The notes: generated by a model from the sequence alone, not told the origin. Counted from the stretch's first letter, positions 26,863-36,123 are shown. The stretch: DNA of 64,000 nt from Lachnospiraceae bacterium (GCA_902363135.1 CABIZF010000001.1:62001-126000), one strand, 5' to 3'. Translations and numbers: made by a program.

Positions 26863-27722
26863 GGTGGCGAAAGGGCAGGAGGAGATGGAAGCGGAGCCTT
26901 ATTGGTATCTGTTTTCTCCTGCCGGGCTTTGCCGGGACGGTCTGCTTTGCACTTGCTCCCTTTTGCCGGACGGTCGTGCGTTCCTTTCAGAATGCGCTTG
27001 GCACGGCGTTTGTGGGGCTGGAAAATTATCGGATGGTACTTGGAAATACAGCGTTTCAGATAGCGGCGGGTAATACCCTGCGGTTCACGCTTGTGTGCAT
27101 TCCGTTGCTGGTCGCCGGTTCACTTGTGCTATCTGTTGTTTTGCAGAGACAAACATACATAAAAAACGGGCTGAAAAGTATGTTTCTTGTACCGGCGGCG
27201 GTTCCGGCAGCCTCAGTCGTGCTCGTATGGGAGCTACTGTTTCATTCCAACGGCCTGCTGAACCGTGCGTTGCTTGCGACGGCAGGGGGGAAGGTGGAGT
27301 GGATGACGACGTCCGCCTCCTTCTGGGTGCTCGTGCTCAGCTATCTGTGGAAGAATCTCGGATATGACATGATCCTCTGGATGGCCGGCCTTGCCGGGAT
27401 TCCGGAGGAGATCTATGAGGCGGCGCACATGGACGGGGCCGGGGAACGTGCCTGCTTTTTCCGGATCACACTGCCGAACCTGCTGCCGTCGCTGTACACG
27501 ATTTCGGTACTCTCGTTTCTGAATTCGTTTAAGGTATTCCGGGAGGCGTGGCTCGTGGCGGGTGATTATCCCCAGCAGGATATGTACCTTTTGCAGCATC
27601 TGTACAATAACTGGTTCCGCGACCTGGCCTTCGATAAAATTTCGGCGGCAGCTGTGCTCACGGCGCTTGTGGTGTGCGTGCTCATTTTGCTGTTGCAGCG
27701 GGCATGGGAGCGGGAGATATAA
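26859..27722 (+). CDS. sugar ABC transporter permease (MalF/UgpA type)
   Basis: 287 residues. The ATG overlaps the stop of the fusion-protein gene (ATGA), giving translational coupling; an upstream ATG in this frame would lie inside the previous gene. After a strongly basic N-terminus come about six membrane helices (first: SLIGICFLLPGFAGTVCFAL). The EAA loop is EIYEAAHMDGAGERACFFRI. Together with the next gene it forms a CUT1-type importer. No ATP-binding subunit is encoded in this operon. Confidence 0.92.
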   Translation: MRWRKGRRRWKRSLIGICFLLPGFAGTVCFALAPFCRTVVRSFQNALGTAFVGLENYRMVLGNTAFQIAAGNTLRFTLVCIPLLVAGSLVLSVVLQRQTYIKNGLKSMFLVPAAVPAASVVLVWELLFHSNGLLNRALLATAGGKVEWMTTSASFWVLVLSYLWKNLGYDMILWMAGLAGIPEEIYEAAHMDGAGERACFFRITLPNLLPSLYTISVLSFLNSFKVFREAWLVAGDYPQQDMYLLQHLYNNWFRDLAFDKISAAAVLTALVVCVLILLLQRAWEREI

Positions 27723-27742
27723 AGTATAAAGAGGAATGCGAA

Positions 27743-28648
27743 ATGCTGATGAAAAGAACGCGAAGAAGCAGAGAGAAAAGTGAAATTCACATCCAGAGAA
27801 AATGCCCGGTATGGCGTGTGCTTTGCAGTGTTCTTCTCTTGCTTTTGGCGGTGCTTATCGGTTTTCCAATCTGGGTGGCAGTAACAGGCGTGTTCATGCA
27901 GCAATGGGAGCTGACCGAATATCTGGGGCCGGTGCTGGCGGGCGGAACTGGGACTGCTTCGTGGACGCTGTTTCCGCACGCGCCGACGCTTCAGTGGGTG
28001 GTGGAGCTTTTACTGGATTCTCCACAGTTCTTTGTCATGTTCTGGAATTCCATGAAGCTGGCAGTCTGCATTTTACTCGGGCAGCTACTGTTTGGCGTGC
28101 CGTCGGCATGGACGCTGGCGCGGTTTGACTTTCCGTGCCGTAAGGCGGTGCTGCTGCTTTATATCGTCTTGATGCTCATGCCGTTTCAGGTGCTCATGCT
28201 TCCGGAATATCTCGTGCTCAACGAGTGGCATCTGATTGATACGCATGCGGCAGTCATTCTGCCGGCGATTTTCTCAACCTTTCCGGTATTTATTATGTAT
28301 CGAGGGTTTCACGGAATTCCGGAGGAGATTCTGGATGCGGCGCGTATCGACGGGGCCGGGGACTGGCAGATATTCTGGCGGATCGGGATTCCGCTTGGTA
28401 CGGCAGGGATTGTCTCGGCAGAGCTTTTGAGCTTTCTCGACGTCTGGAACATGATCGAGCAGCCGATGACCTTCCTGAAGACCAAAGCTTTGTGGCCGCT
28501 GTCTCTGTTCCTGCCTCAGATCGGATTAGAGGATGCGGGAGTGGGATTTGCGGCTGCCTTTGCGATGCTCATTCCGGCGCTGTTGCTGTTTCTTGCCGGA
28601 CAGGAGTATCTGGAGCAGGGGATTGCAGCGGCGGCGCTGAAAGGGTGA
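27743..28648 (+). CDS. sugar ABC transporter permease (MalG type)
   Basis: 301 residues; ATG after AAGAGGA (a second ATG follows two codons later). After a basic N-terminus comes a first helix VLCSVLLLLLAVLIGFPIW. A longer periplasmic loop is followed by five more helices. The EAA loop is ILDAARIDGAGDWQIFWRI and the tail is FLAGQEYLEQGIAAAALKG, typical of MalG-like proteins. It sits between its partner permease and a HlyD-type adaptor gene. Confidence 0.92.
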   Translation: MLMKRTRRSREKSEIHIQRKCPVWRVLCSVLLLLLAVLIGFPIWVAVTGVFMQQWELTEYLGPVLAGGTGTASWTLFPHAPTLQWVVELLLDSPQFFVMFWNSMKLAVCILLGQLLFGVPSAWTLARFDFPCRKAVLLLYIVLMLMPFQVLMLPEYLVLNEWHLIDTHAAVILPAIFSTFPVFIMYRGFHGIPEEILDAARIDGAGDWQIFWRIGIPLGTAGIVSAELLSFLDVWNMIEQPMTFLKTKALWPLSLFLPQIGLEDAGVGFAAAFAMLIPALLLFLAGQEYLEQGIAAAALKG

Positions 28649-28838
28649 AGAAGTATCTGCATACTGTGAAAAGAAGAGATACGCCTGTGGATAAACAGAA
28701 GAAATTTGCGCTGGTGTGGAAAAATCGGTAGCCGAAAAATAAAGAAACCTGAAACAGGAGACAAACCGGTGGAGAGCATGCGGGAATCTGTAGATAAATC
28801 AGCAAAAGAGTATGAGACATGTGGAAAAGGAGCGGAAT

Positions 28839-30785
28839 ATGAACCGAAGCAGATTGATAAGGATAACGGCAGCATTTTTTGCAGTGATGCTGTGCTTTAC
28901 GATCTTGTCCCGTGCAGCGGATCAGGCGGGAATTGCGGCGGTGCACGTGCAGAAGCCGGAGAGCCGTATGATCCTGCACACTGTCGCGGCAGCCGGGAAG
29001 GTTGTGCAGAACCGGGAAGTGGCGATCGTGACGGAGCCGGATGAGCGCGTAGTGGAGATCGCGGTAGAAAAAGGACAGAAGGTCGCAAAGGGGGATCTGC
29101 TGTTCACGATAGATACGGAGCTGCTGCAGGAGAAAATTCTGAACCAGAGACAGGAAATCGAAAAGCAGAAGCTGCAGCTTGGAGATGTCGGAAGTCAGCA
29201 GGATGTCCGTGCGGCGCAGAAGGCAAACGATCAGGCATCTGCGGCAGAGCAGTACAGCCTGTCGACGAAAAAAGCGCAGGTACAGGTAAGCCGGGCCAAG
29301 CGGGACCTGGATGCTGCGAAGCAGGCGCTTACCGACTACCGTAAAAAAAACGGAAACGGAAGTACTGCGACAGACAATACCGTGGAAGAGACGTTGCAGA
29401 ATGCGCTGGAAGAAAAGACAGCTGCATATCTGGATGCGCAAAAAGAGCTGACGGCTCTGCAATGGCGGATCGAAAATGCAGTGAACACTGCGCTGAACGA
29501 AACCGGAGCACAGCTTGTGAAAAACGGGATGTGTGTGACACAGGCAGCAGAGGAAGAACCTCTCATTTTAGAAGAACCGGAAGGTGAGCTTGAGGATGCT
29601 GGAGCCGTAGATTCGCCGGAGCAAGATACAAAGCAGACCGACGGCGAATCGGCTCAGGACATCGACATTATAATTGAACCGTCGGATCAAGAAGTTAATA
29701 CAGGATCAGAACCGTCGGATTCATCTGTGATTTCGTCCGCCATACCTGGTGTGAGTGATACTGCCCAGCCGTCCACTCCCAGTCACTCCGATGCGGATGA
29801 TGGCGTTGCATCACCCGTGCCGGACCGGGAACTGACCGAACAGCAGGTACGCGATACTTACGCACAGGAACTGGATGCAGCGACAAAAAAGGTCGAGACG
29901 GCAAAGAAGGAGAAGGAAGCGGCGGAGCAGGCACTGATGCAGTATCAGCAGGAGCAGCTGACCGCAGCGGATGCATCGGGGAAGGAGCAGGAGCGTCAGC
30001 TTCTCGCGGCGGTACAGACGGCAGGGGATGCCTATGAGGATGCGGTACTGGCGGCGAATGAGGCAGCTGTGACGGCAGGCAGGGCAGTGGCGGCGGCCGG
30101 GATCAGCGATGCATCGGACAGTACGCTGGCGGTCGGGGAGATCACAGTGGAGCAGATGGAGCTGCAGCTTGAAAAGCTGGAACGGCTGCTGGAGGCGGAT
30201 GGACGGATCTGCGCCCCGTCGGACGGACTGATCACGGAGATCGCCGTGAATATCGGGGAGCGGACGGCGGATACCCCGGCGGTCCGGATGGCGGATCTGA
30301 CAAAGGGCTATCGGTTTACTGCAGAACTGACAAAGGAGCAGGAAACATACATTGGAGCAGGCGATGAGGTGACGCTTACCGACAGCAGGCGCAATCAGCT
30401 GGAGCAACTGACAGTGGAATCCGTGGCAGCCGACGGGGAAAATGAGGGCGTTTATGAGATCAGTGTGCCGCTGCCGGACGATACACTGGAGCTTGGGGCG
30501 GCCGCCGTGCTGGATTACAGCAGCCCGTCGCAGACGTATGCTATTTGTGTGCCGCTTGCCGCACTCCATCTGGATGAGCGAAACCAGCCCTATGTCCTCA
30601 CATACGATGAGCAGGATTCCGTGCTTGGCAAGGAGCTGCGGGCGCGGAAAGTCAGTGTGAATATTCTGGATCAGAACGAATCGTATGCGGCGCTCGCTGA
30701 CGGGAGCATTTCCAGTCAGGATGAAGTGATCGTGTCTGCGGATAAGGCGGTGGATGACGGCAGCCGCATCCGGCTGGAATCGTAA
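28839..30785 (+). CDS. HlyD/MacA-type membrane fusion protein
   Basis: 648 residues; ATG after AAAAGGAGCGG. A single N-terminal helix (RLIRITAAFFAVMLCFTIL) anchors it. The first half of a lipoyl-like barrel-sandwich domain is EVAIVTEPDERVVEIAVEKG and the second half is ICAPSDGLITEIAVNIGERT. Between them lies a long alpha-hairpin with Ala/Gln/Lys-rich coiled coil, interrupted by an acidic Ser/Pro/Asp-rich insert (about residues 235-330). The C-terminus is a beta-barrel region. Such adaptors normally work with a MacB-like ABC permease and ATPase. Only a permease-like protein follows here, and the insert is unusual. Confidence 0.85.
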   Translation: MNRSRLIRITAAFFAVMLCFTILSRAADQAGIAAVHVQKPESRMILHTVAAAGKVVQNREVAIVTEPDERVVEIAVEKGQKVAKGDLLFTIDTELLQEKILNQRQEIEKQKLQLGDVGSQQDVRAAQKANDQASAAEQYSLSTKKAQVQVSRAKRDLDAAKQALTDYRKKNGNGSTATDNTVEETLQNALEEKTAAYLDAQKELTALQWRIENAVNTALNETGAQLVKNGMCVTQAAEEEPLILEEPEGELEDAGAVDSPEQDTKQTDGESAQDIDIIIEPSDQEVNTGSEPSDSSVISSAIPGVSDTAQPSTPSHSDADDGVASPVPDRELTEQQVRDTYAQELDAATKKVETAKKEKEAAEQALMQYQQEQLTAADASGKEQERQLLAAVQTAGDAYEDAVLAANEAAVTAGRAVAAAGISDASDSTLAVGEITVEQMELQLEKLERLLEADGRICAPSDGLITEIAVNIGERTADTPAVRMADLTKGYRFTAELTKEQETYIGAGDEVTLTDSRRNQLEQLTVESVAADGENEGVYEISVPLPDDTLELGAAAVLDYSSPSQTYAICVPLAALHLDERNQPYVLTYDEQDSVLGKELRARKVSVNILDQNESYAALADGSISSQDEVIVSADKAVDDGSRIRLES

Positions 30786-31787
30786 ATGTGGGAAAATAAT
30801 CTTGGGGTGAGCGATGTGGAAGGATATAAAAGAAAAAAAGGCGTCGGCCGGTACTGGAAGTATATAAAACTGTGCGCCGCACTTTTGCTGTATCTGGCCG
30901 CAGTGCGCAGCAATGCGCATGTACAGGCGCGCGCCGGGTATGCGGCGGCTTTCCTGAATGACAGAGCTGTGACGGCAAAGGAGGCGGAGCAGATCTGCGA
31001 GGCGGAGGCGGAGCAGGAATATCCGGCGGCGATCTGTTTTTTCAAAGAGCAGCCGGATACCTCGCTTTTTTGCCGGGAGACCGGCGAAGCATCCGTGGTC
31101 AATCAGATCCGGATCATCGGAAATGCAGAGCTGCTCATGTACGGGAGTAATGCGCTCTCCTTTCGGAAAAATGGCTGCTATCTGGATACGGCAACCGTCT
31201 GCGTGCTGTTTGGCACGGACAAGGTTGCAGGGCAGACGGTGCGAAGCGGCGATCAGAGCTGGCAGGTACTTGGAGTATTTGACAGCCTGCAAAAAGAAAT
31301 GCTCTGTGTGGCAGAGGAGAAGATGCTCCTGGACCGGATCCTGCTTCTGTCATCCGACTACGGAAGGGGAAGGGATGAGCTTGAGCAGCTTTTGCTGCGA
31401 AACGGTCTTGGCGGGGATGTCGTTGATTTTACAGTGGTGACCGCGCTGGTACAGGATCTGTTGCTGATTGTCCCGCTATTGCTTTTAGCCCGTGCCGCGA
31501 AATGGCTGATAAAAGACCTGCCGGGTACAGGCCTTCGTCTGGCAGCGACAGTCGTCTTTGACCTTGCAGGGCTTTGGTACCTTATCGGAAATCTGCATAT
31601 TCCGCCTGATCTGATCCCGACCCGCTGGTCTGATTTTTCGTTCTGGAGTACCACGTGGATGCAGCAGAGGCAGAATTTTCTCCTCATTTTAAAAAGTGCG
31701 GCAGGCGAGGCATCGCTGGACCTGCTTTGGCATGCGATGTGCGCGGTACTGGAAAACTTGCTGGCGGTCTGCCTTTTGCTTTGGTAA
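30786..31787 (+). CDS. MacB-periplasmic-domain-like membrane protein
   Basis: 333 residues; its ATG follows the stop codon of the adaptor gene directly. An initial helix (YIKLCAALLLYLAAV) is followed by an extracytoplasmic domain with ILGNAELLM-like elements: IRIIGNAELLMYGSN, CVLFGTDKVAGQTVR and WQVLGVFDSL resemble the MacB core domain (GxxxFxxVG logic). At least three C-terminal helices follow (ALVQDLLLIVPLLLLARAAKW, LAATVVFDLAGLWYLIG, LLWHAMCAVLENLLAVCLLLW). It lacks an ATPase domain. It could be a permease half or a specialised partner of the adaptor. The exact start is uncertain because no clear ribosome site precedes it. Confidence 0.6.
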   Translation: MWENNLGVSDVEGYKRKKGVGRYWKYIKLCAALLLYLAAVRSNAHVQARAGYAAAFLNDRAVTAKEAEQICEAEAEQEYPAAICFFKEQPDTSLFCRETGEASVVNQIRIIGNAELLMYGSNALSFRKNGCYLDTATVCVLFGTDKVAGQTVRSGDQSWQVLGVFDSLQKEMLCVAEEKMLLDRILLLSSDYGRGRDELEQLLLRNGLGGDVVDFTVVTALVQDLLLIVPLLLLARAAKWLIKDLPGTGLRLAATVVFDLAGLWYLIGNLHIPPDLIPTRWSDFSFWSTTWMQQRQNFLLILKSAAGEASLDLLWHAMCAVLENLLAVCLLLW

Positions 31788-31909
31788 ATGAATTGCTGAC
31801 TTGTTATTTTTTTCTGACAATGATAGAATGACGCGGAGAGTGAAGAATGTTCCGACATCAACCAGGAAAGCGGTGTGTCTGTCGACAGGCGAGCTGACGT
31901 GGGGGATGC

Positions 31910-32746
31910 GTGGGAATGGAATCGGAGGAAGCCTGTGGTACCAGGCGGACAGAGCGTGTGGAGAATCAGACAAATCAGCAAAACAAATTAGAAAACCGCC
32001 TCATCCGGTGTATTCTGGATGCCGGTGAGGTGATACTGAAGTCCGGTGGGGAGATCAACCGGGTAGAGGATACGATGGCGCGGATGTGCCGGGCCTATGG
32101 ATTTGTGCGGACGGATGTATTTACGATCACGTCCTCGATTGTGATTACGGTGTATACGGCGGGAGGAGAGATTCTGACGCAGACACGCCGGATACGCGGC
32201 TATGATATGAATCTGGATCGGATCCATCAGATGAACCAGCTGGCCAGAGAGGTGTGCGAAACTCCGATCGAGGTCGGGGAGCTGGAACGGCGTATCCGTG
32301 AAATTCAGAATACAAAAGAGCTGGAGCCGTGGAAAATGATGCTTTTATATGGGGCAAATGCAGCTGTGTTTTCTGTGTTTTTCGGCGGTGGACCGGCGGA
32401 GGCGCTGTTTGGTGCGCTGACCGGAATGGGGCTGTGCCTTTTGCTTGGTGCGACAGAGCATATTTTTACGAATGAGATCGTGTGCTATGCGTTCTGCTCG
32501 GCGCTCGGGGGACTGTTCCTCGGACTGATCCGAAAATATGTCATGCCATATGCGGTGGATCCGGCGCTGATGGGCAATATCATGCTGCTGATTCCGGGTA
32601 TCCCGTTTACGAATTCGATCCGGGATATGCTAAGCGGTGATACGATGTCGGGGCTTTTAAGGATGTGCGAGTGCCTGCTTCGGACAGTCGCCGTGGCAGC
32701 CGGGTTTGTCGGGGTGATGACACTGCTCGGGGTCGCGGGGATATAA
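31910..32746 (+). CDS. threonine/serine exporter, N-terminal-domain protein (ThrE family)
   Basis: 278 residues from a GTG after GGGGG; ATG at 31916 or GTG at 31958 are alternatives. The DUF1212/ThrE amino-terminal domain is seen as CILDAGEVILKSGGEINRVEDT, written here as CILDAGEVILKSG plus GEINRVEDT, with FVRTDVFTITSSIVITV. About five hydrophobic segments follow, including LLIPGIPFTNSIRDMLSGD. In many Bacillota ThrE is split in two; the second half is encoded just downstream. The pair exports threonine and serine in characterised relatives; here this is inferred from homology. Confidence 0.85.
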   Translation: MGMESEEACGTRRTERVENQTNQQNKLENRLIRCILDAGEVILKSGGEINRVEDTMARMCRAYGFVRTDVFTITSSIVITVYTAGGEILTQTRRIRGYDMNLDRIHQMNQLAREVCETPIEVGELERRIREIQNTKELEPWKMMLLYGANAAVFSVFFGGGPAEALFGALTGMGLCLLLGATEHIFTNEIVCYAFCSALGGLFLGLIRKYVMPYAVDPALMGNIMLLIPGIPFTNSIRDMLSGDTMSGLLRMCECLLRTVAVAAGFVGVMTLLGVAGI

Positions 32747-32749
32747 CCG

Positions 32750-32795
32750 GAACAAGCAGAGCTGCAGGGATGGATTGCGAATATCTACATTGACG
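32750..32795. repeat. R1 repeat fragment between the ThrE halves
   Basis: AGCAGAGCTGCAGGGATGG, then ATTGCGAATATCTAC: the middle module and start of the 3' hairpin. It lies in the 76-bp gap between two co-oriented genes, within the leader of the second. Confidence 0.65.
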
Positions 32796-32822
32796 ATTAT
32801 CAGAAAAGCGGGGAAATAAAAA

Positions 32823-33293
32823 TTGGGGACACGGGAAATATTACAGATCATCATGGCAGGACTTGGCAGCATTGGCTTTGCCCTGATCTTTCAGCTGCGC
32901 GGCACGAAGCTGATCACGATCGGGCTCGGCGGAGCACTGGCATGGTTTATTTTTCTGATCGGAAGAATGCGGGGAAATGCAATGATCGGACTGTTTCTGG
33001 CGGTGACGGTGGCGGCGCTGATCGCAGAGCTGCAGGCCCGCATCCGCCGCACGCCGGTGCTGGTCATGGAAGTACCATTGCTCGTTCCGTTGATTCCGGG
33101 CGGAGATTTGTACCGCATGACCGTATCGATTATGAAAAATGGTATCCAGGCATCGCTCGGCGCGTTTGTCTGGCTTGTGCAGGAAGTATTTATCATCGCC
33201 GCAGGCGTGATCTGTGTGCAGACCGTGGTGACTGCAGTAGTAAAGCTGCAACGGAGCAGACGGCATACGGAGAGCAGTATCGATCAGAGCTGA
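32823..33293 (+). CDS. threonine/serine exporter, C-terminal-domain protein (ThrE family)
   Basis: 156 residues from a TTG start preceded by GCGGGGAAA. Four to five hydrophobic segments cover nearly the whole protein (ILQIIMAGLGSIGFALIF, LITIGLGGALAWFIFLIG). The motif VPLLVPLIPGGDLYRMTVSI is typical of the DUF3815/ThrE_2 domain. It should form the exporter together with the larger upstream protein. The C-terminal tail is basic and then acidic. Confidence 0.87.
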   Translation: MGTREILQIIMAGLGSIGFALIFQLRGTKLITIGLGGALAWFIFLIGRMRGNAMIGLFLAVTVAALIAELQARIRRTPVLVMEVPLLVPLIPGGDLYRMTVSIMKNGIQASLGAFVWLVQEVFIIAAGVICVQTVVTAVVKLQRSRRHTESSIDQS

Positions 33294-33361
33294 GCAGATA
33301 TCCGCAGTGAAGACATGGGATTTAACTGCAAAAAGGCTGGTAAACGATTTGGCTGTCCGGC

Positions 33362-34606
33362 TCAGGACAGAAATGTCACATCCACCTCTGCGACCTCGCT
33401 GTCTGTCCCGATTCGCATGGCCGGCCCCCAGACGCCGACGCCGGAGGTAACGATACTGGTCATATTGCCAAGGACGAGCTTGCCGCAGGAATTTTTCCAG
33501 CCGATCCGGGTCGTGATATTGCCGGGGAAGAGCTGGCCGTCGTGTGTATGGCCAGAGAGGACGAGATCGGCATCCGCGGCTGCGAGCTCGGAAAGCTCGG
33601 ATGGCTGGTGGTCGATTACGATTACCGGGCGTGAAGCATCGAGCGGCCGGATCAGCTCTGCGGCAGTCTTGCGGATGATGCCGCTTTTCTGGCGGCAGGA
33701 GGCATCGAGCCGTCCGATCAGGTAAAAGGAATCATTGATGAGCACCGTCTCATCCTTTAAAAGCCGGATATTCGCATCGATGAGAAACTGATCCATGCGT
33801 GGATCGCTCGTCGTAGCGGCGCTTCCGGAATTGAAGGTGAAACCGGCGAGAATTACCTCATCAATATCATGGTTGCCCCAGCAGGCGTAGGAGCCGTAGG
33901 TGCTGGAAAGGCTGCGGAATACGGCTGCAATCTCCCCGGGCTTATCAATTGCGTCAAAATCATTATCGAAAATATCACCGGCATAGATGATCAGATCCGG
34001 CTGCATCCTGTCGATGATTTTTTTCATTTTCCGGGCATGCGGCAGACCGACGCTTCCACCGAGGTGCAGATCGGCGATAAGGGCGATGCGCAGAGCGGGT
34101 GCCGAAGCTTCTGGCGGACACTTTGTCTGGCAGTCCGGCGTATGTGTGAAAGAGGCTGAAAGCCTTTTGCAGATATTCACATCGTAATGCTTTTTCCTGA
34201 TTTTTCCTGCATGAACAATCCCGTACACCGAGAGCAAAATAACGCCAAAGAAAATGATTCCGCCGGAGATGCGGTAGCTGTCTATATCGATCGGATCAAA
34301 GAGTGAACGTTTCCGGGAGAGACGCAGCAGAATCCGCCCGAGATCAAACAGCAGCAGAAAGATCAGCATATACATCAGCGTGCCGAGCCAGTAATTGCTG
34401 ATGATGCGGCTTACCTGCTTCCATTTGCCATGGGAAAAGGCAGCCATCAGCGGGCTTAAGGCAATGAGCACATAGCAGGAGAGAAATGGCGCAATGAACC
34501 ATGGCGTTCCGAGAAAGGAATGCAGGGTGCTAAACCAGAGCAGCATCCGGCTGATGAGATAGAGATTTAGTAAAATATAAAGCGGAGAGAGCAGTACGGC
34601 ACCCAT
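33362..34606 (-). CDS. membrane-anchored metallophosphoesterase (YkuE/YaeI type)
   Basis: 414 residues; the start is set at the ATG after TGGAGGTC rather than nine codons upstream. About five N-terminal helices (residues 1-145) anchor a calcineurin-like phosphoesterase domain. Its metal-binding motifs are IADLHLG, AGDIFDND, WGNHDID, IDHQPSE and SGHTHDGQ. Relatives act on phosphate esters of lipids such as UDP-diacylglucosamine or undecaprenyl carriers, but the substrate here is unknown. It is convergent with the ThrE genes. Confidence 0.9.
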   Translation of the reverse strand: MGAVLLSPLYILLNLYLISRMLLWFSTLHSFLGTPWFIAPFLSCYVLIALSPLMAAFSHGKWKQVSRIISNYWLGTLMYMLIFLLLFDLGRILLRLSRKRSLFDPIDIDSYRISGGIIFFGVILLSVYGIVHAGKIRKKHYDVNICKRLSASFTHTPDCQTKCPPEASAPALRIALIADLHLGGSVGLPHARKMKKIIDRMQPDLIIYAGDIFDNDFDAIDKPGEIAAVFRSLSSTYGSYACWGNHDIDEVILAGFTFNSGSAATTSDPRMDQFLIDANIRLLKDETVLINDSFYLIGRLDASCRQKSGIIRKTAAELIRPLDASRPVIVIDHQPSELSELAAADADLVLSGHTHDGQLFPGNITTRIGWKNSCGKLVLGNMTSIVTSGVGVWGPAMRIGTDSEVAEVDVTFLS

Positions 34607-34641
34607 ATAAGACCTCCATGTACTAGAAATCACAGAATAAA

Positions 34642-34849
34642 TATGATGCCAGGGTCAAAAGGTCAAAAAGCCGTTCATGCTTGCATGATAAGGCTTTTGA
34701 ACTTGGGACCCGCCAAACATGAGAAAGTAGCGATTTACGTAGTAAATCAGCGGATTTCGAATGTTTGCAGAATTGCGGGAGCTGCTTCGCAGCGGAGCAA
34801 TTCGTAGGCATCAGTTGGGGGCAAAATACCTTTTGACCCCAACATCATA
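34642..34849. repeat. R2 repeat, complete copy (208 bp) with terminal inverted repeats
   Basis: The left end TATGATGCCAGGGTCAAAAG and the reverse complement of the right end, TATGATGTTGGGGTCAAAAG, agree at 17 of 20 positions, and both continue with GT. Inside are the ATGCTTGCAT palindrome and GAATTGCG...AGCGGAGCAATTC. It is inverted relative to copy 1 at 1114-1321, which has the same length. Confidence 0.85.
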
Positions 34850-34859
34850 AATATTTAAA

Positions 34860-34891
34860 GAGAGCCGCCATAATTATTTACGGCGGCTCTC
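34860..34891 (-). terminator. intrinsic terminator of the secreted-protein gene
   Basis: A perfect 10-bp stem GAGAGCCGCC/GGCGGCTCTC. Read on the minus strand it is followed by TTTAAATATTT, and it ends 28 bp past the stop codon at 34920. Confidence 0.8.
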
Positions 34892-34919
34892 ATAGGGGTC
34901 AAAAGTAAATTCCAAATGC

Positions 34920-35918
34920 TTACTCAGCAACAGCCTCGGTCGCAGCTTCTGCAGCTTCTGTCTCAGCGTCAGCGACAAGGTTTTCTGCTACATCGTCAAG
35001 AGAAGCAGCTTCGCCTGCAGCGACTGCATCGATTGCTTCCTGCGGAACAGTGATCGCAGCGACATCACCGTAAGAGGTGGTAGCATTGATGGAGAAGTCA
35101 TTCAGTACGAGCTCTGCGCTGGTGCCTTCCTCGCTTGCCAGTGTGGAAGCGATCAGAGAATTCAGAACAGTAAGGTCGCTGTCGTTCATATCCATTGTCA
35201 TGCTGACCGGAAGGTAAGTAGCAGCGTCTACGTAGTAGGTGATGTTCAGCTTCAGACCATCCAGATACTGCATTGCCATAGCGACATCCTGATCAGAGGT
35301 GAGATCCTCACCGGCCAGCTCAGAAACCTTCTTCAGGACAGTGTCCAGTGTGGAGGAGTCGATCACGGTGGAGAGCTCGTAGCACTCAGTGCCATTTACC
35401 GTAGCTGCTTCCGGAGCAAGGGTAAAGGTAAGGCCCCAGTCTGCCATATCTGCAGCGGTCAGAGATTTGGAGAGATCCATCAGGGAGGTCATATCAATGT
35501 TCGAATCCTTGTTGTATGCCCAGGAACCTTCGTCGTCTGTGGACTCCTTTGTGAAGGAATAAGTCTCCAGTCCGCCATCCTCAGCGGTAACAGAGTAGCT
35601 CTTCATCTCCATGTGCTGACCCTGTCCGAGTGCGGAGAGATCCATGCTGCCGACTAGCTCGGTTGCGACCGGATCCATCGTAGCGTTCACATCGAAGGTA
35701 CCGCTCATCGTGATCCCGAGAGAAGAATCAGTCGTGCCGTCGCTTACGTTGATCGCTGCGTCCAGATTCATTCCCATGCTCATAGACGCGCCGGATGCGT
35801 CAGTGGTCGCGTCGAGCATTTTCTGGTAGAGGCTGTCAGCGGTCTCTGCGCTGTCAAAACCACACAGCATAGAAGCTGCGCCAAGTACGGTGAGTCCAAG
35901 TAATAATTTTTTCTTCAT
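34920..35918 (-). CDS. secreted DUF6612-like protein
   Basis: 332 residues. The signal peptide (KKKLLLGLTVLGAASMLCGF) contains a cysteine at residue 19, but SMLC is not a good lipobox. The mature part is rich in Ser, Thr, Asp and Met with alternating beta segments (SMSMGMNLDAAINV, ITYYVDAATYLPVSMTMDMN) and looks like a LolA/LppX-type open barrel, as in the DUF6612 family of Bacillota. The last 40 residues are an Ala/Glu-rich tail. Codon choice is narrow, suggesting high expression. It has its own terminator. No function is known. Confidence 0.65.
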   Translation of the reverse strand: MKKKLLLGLTVLGAASMLCGFDSAETADSLYQKMLDATTDASGASMSMGMNLDAAINVSDGTTDSSLGITMSGTFDVNATMDPVATELVGSMDLSALGQGQHMEMKSYSVTAEDGGLETYSFTKESTDDEGSWAYNKDSNIDMTSLMDLSKSLTAADMADWGLTFTLAPEAATVNGTECYELSTVIDSSTLDTVLKKVSELAGEDLTSDQDVAMAMQYLDGLKLNITYYVDAATYLPVSMTMDMNDSDLTVLNSLIASTLASEEGTSAELVLNDFSINATTSYGDVAAITVPQEAIDAVAAGEAASLDDVAENLVADAETEAAEAATEAVAE

Positions 35919-36095
35919 AACTCAGATTCCTTTCTTATTTAAAATAATAGTTGTGTGAGATGTCTGCATCCAATGATTGGACGGGGAACACCACCAGTTC
36001 AGAATATTATAGCACCCTTCATTTTCAGTGTCCAGAGAAGAACGGAATCTGTGCGAAAATTAAGGAATTCTGAAGGTTTACGCGAAAAAAATTCC

Positions 36096-36123
36096 TTGAA
36101 TAATAAGGGGAGTGTGATATATT
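36096..36123 (+). promoter_or_regulatory. probable promoter of folC
   Basis: TTGAAT (36096-36101), 16-bp spacer, TATATT (36118-36123) with a TG just upstream of the -10 element. Confidence 0.65.

Noticed and set aside
28649..28838. Small coding frame between the second permease and the HlyD-type gene
   Set aside because: A 28-codon frame starting with GTG exists, but it has no ribosome site or conserved feature and runs in a frame that also reads through the end of the permease gene.
29811..31292. Long minus-strand reading frame (493 codons) opposite the HlyD-type and MacB-like genes
   Set aside because: It lies antisense to two well-supported genes, has no recognisable domain and reads as a Cys/His/Arg/Leu-rich shadow translation.
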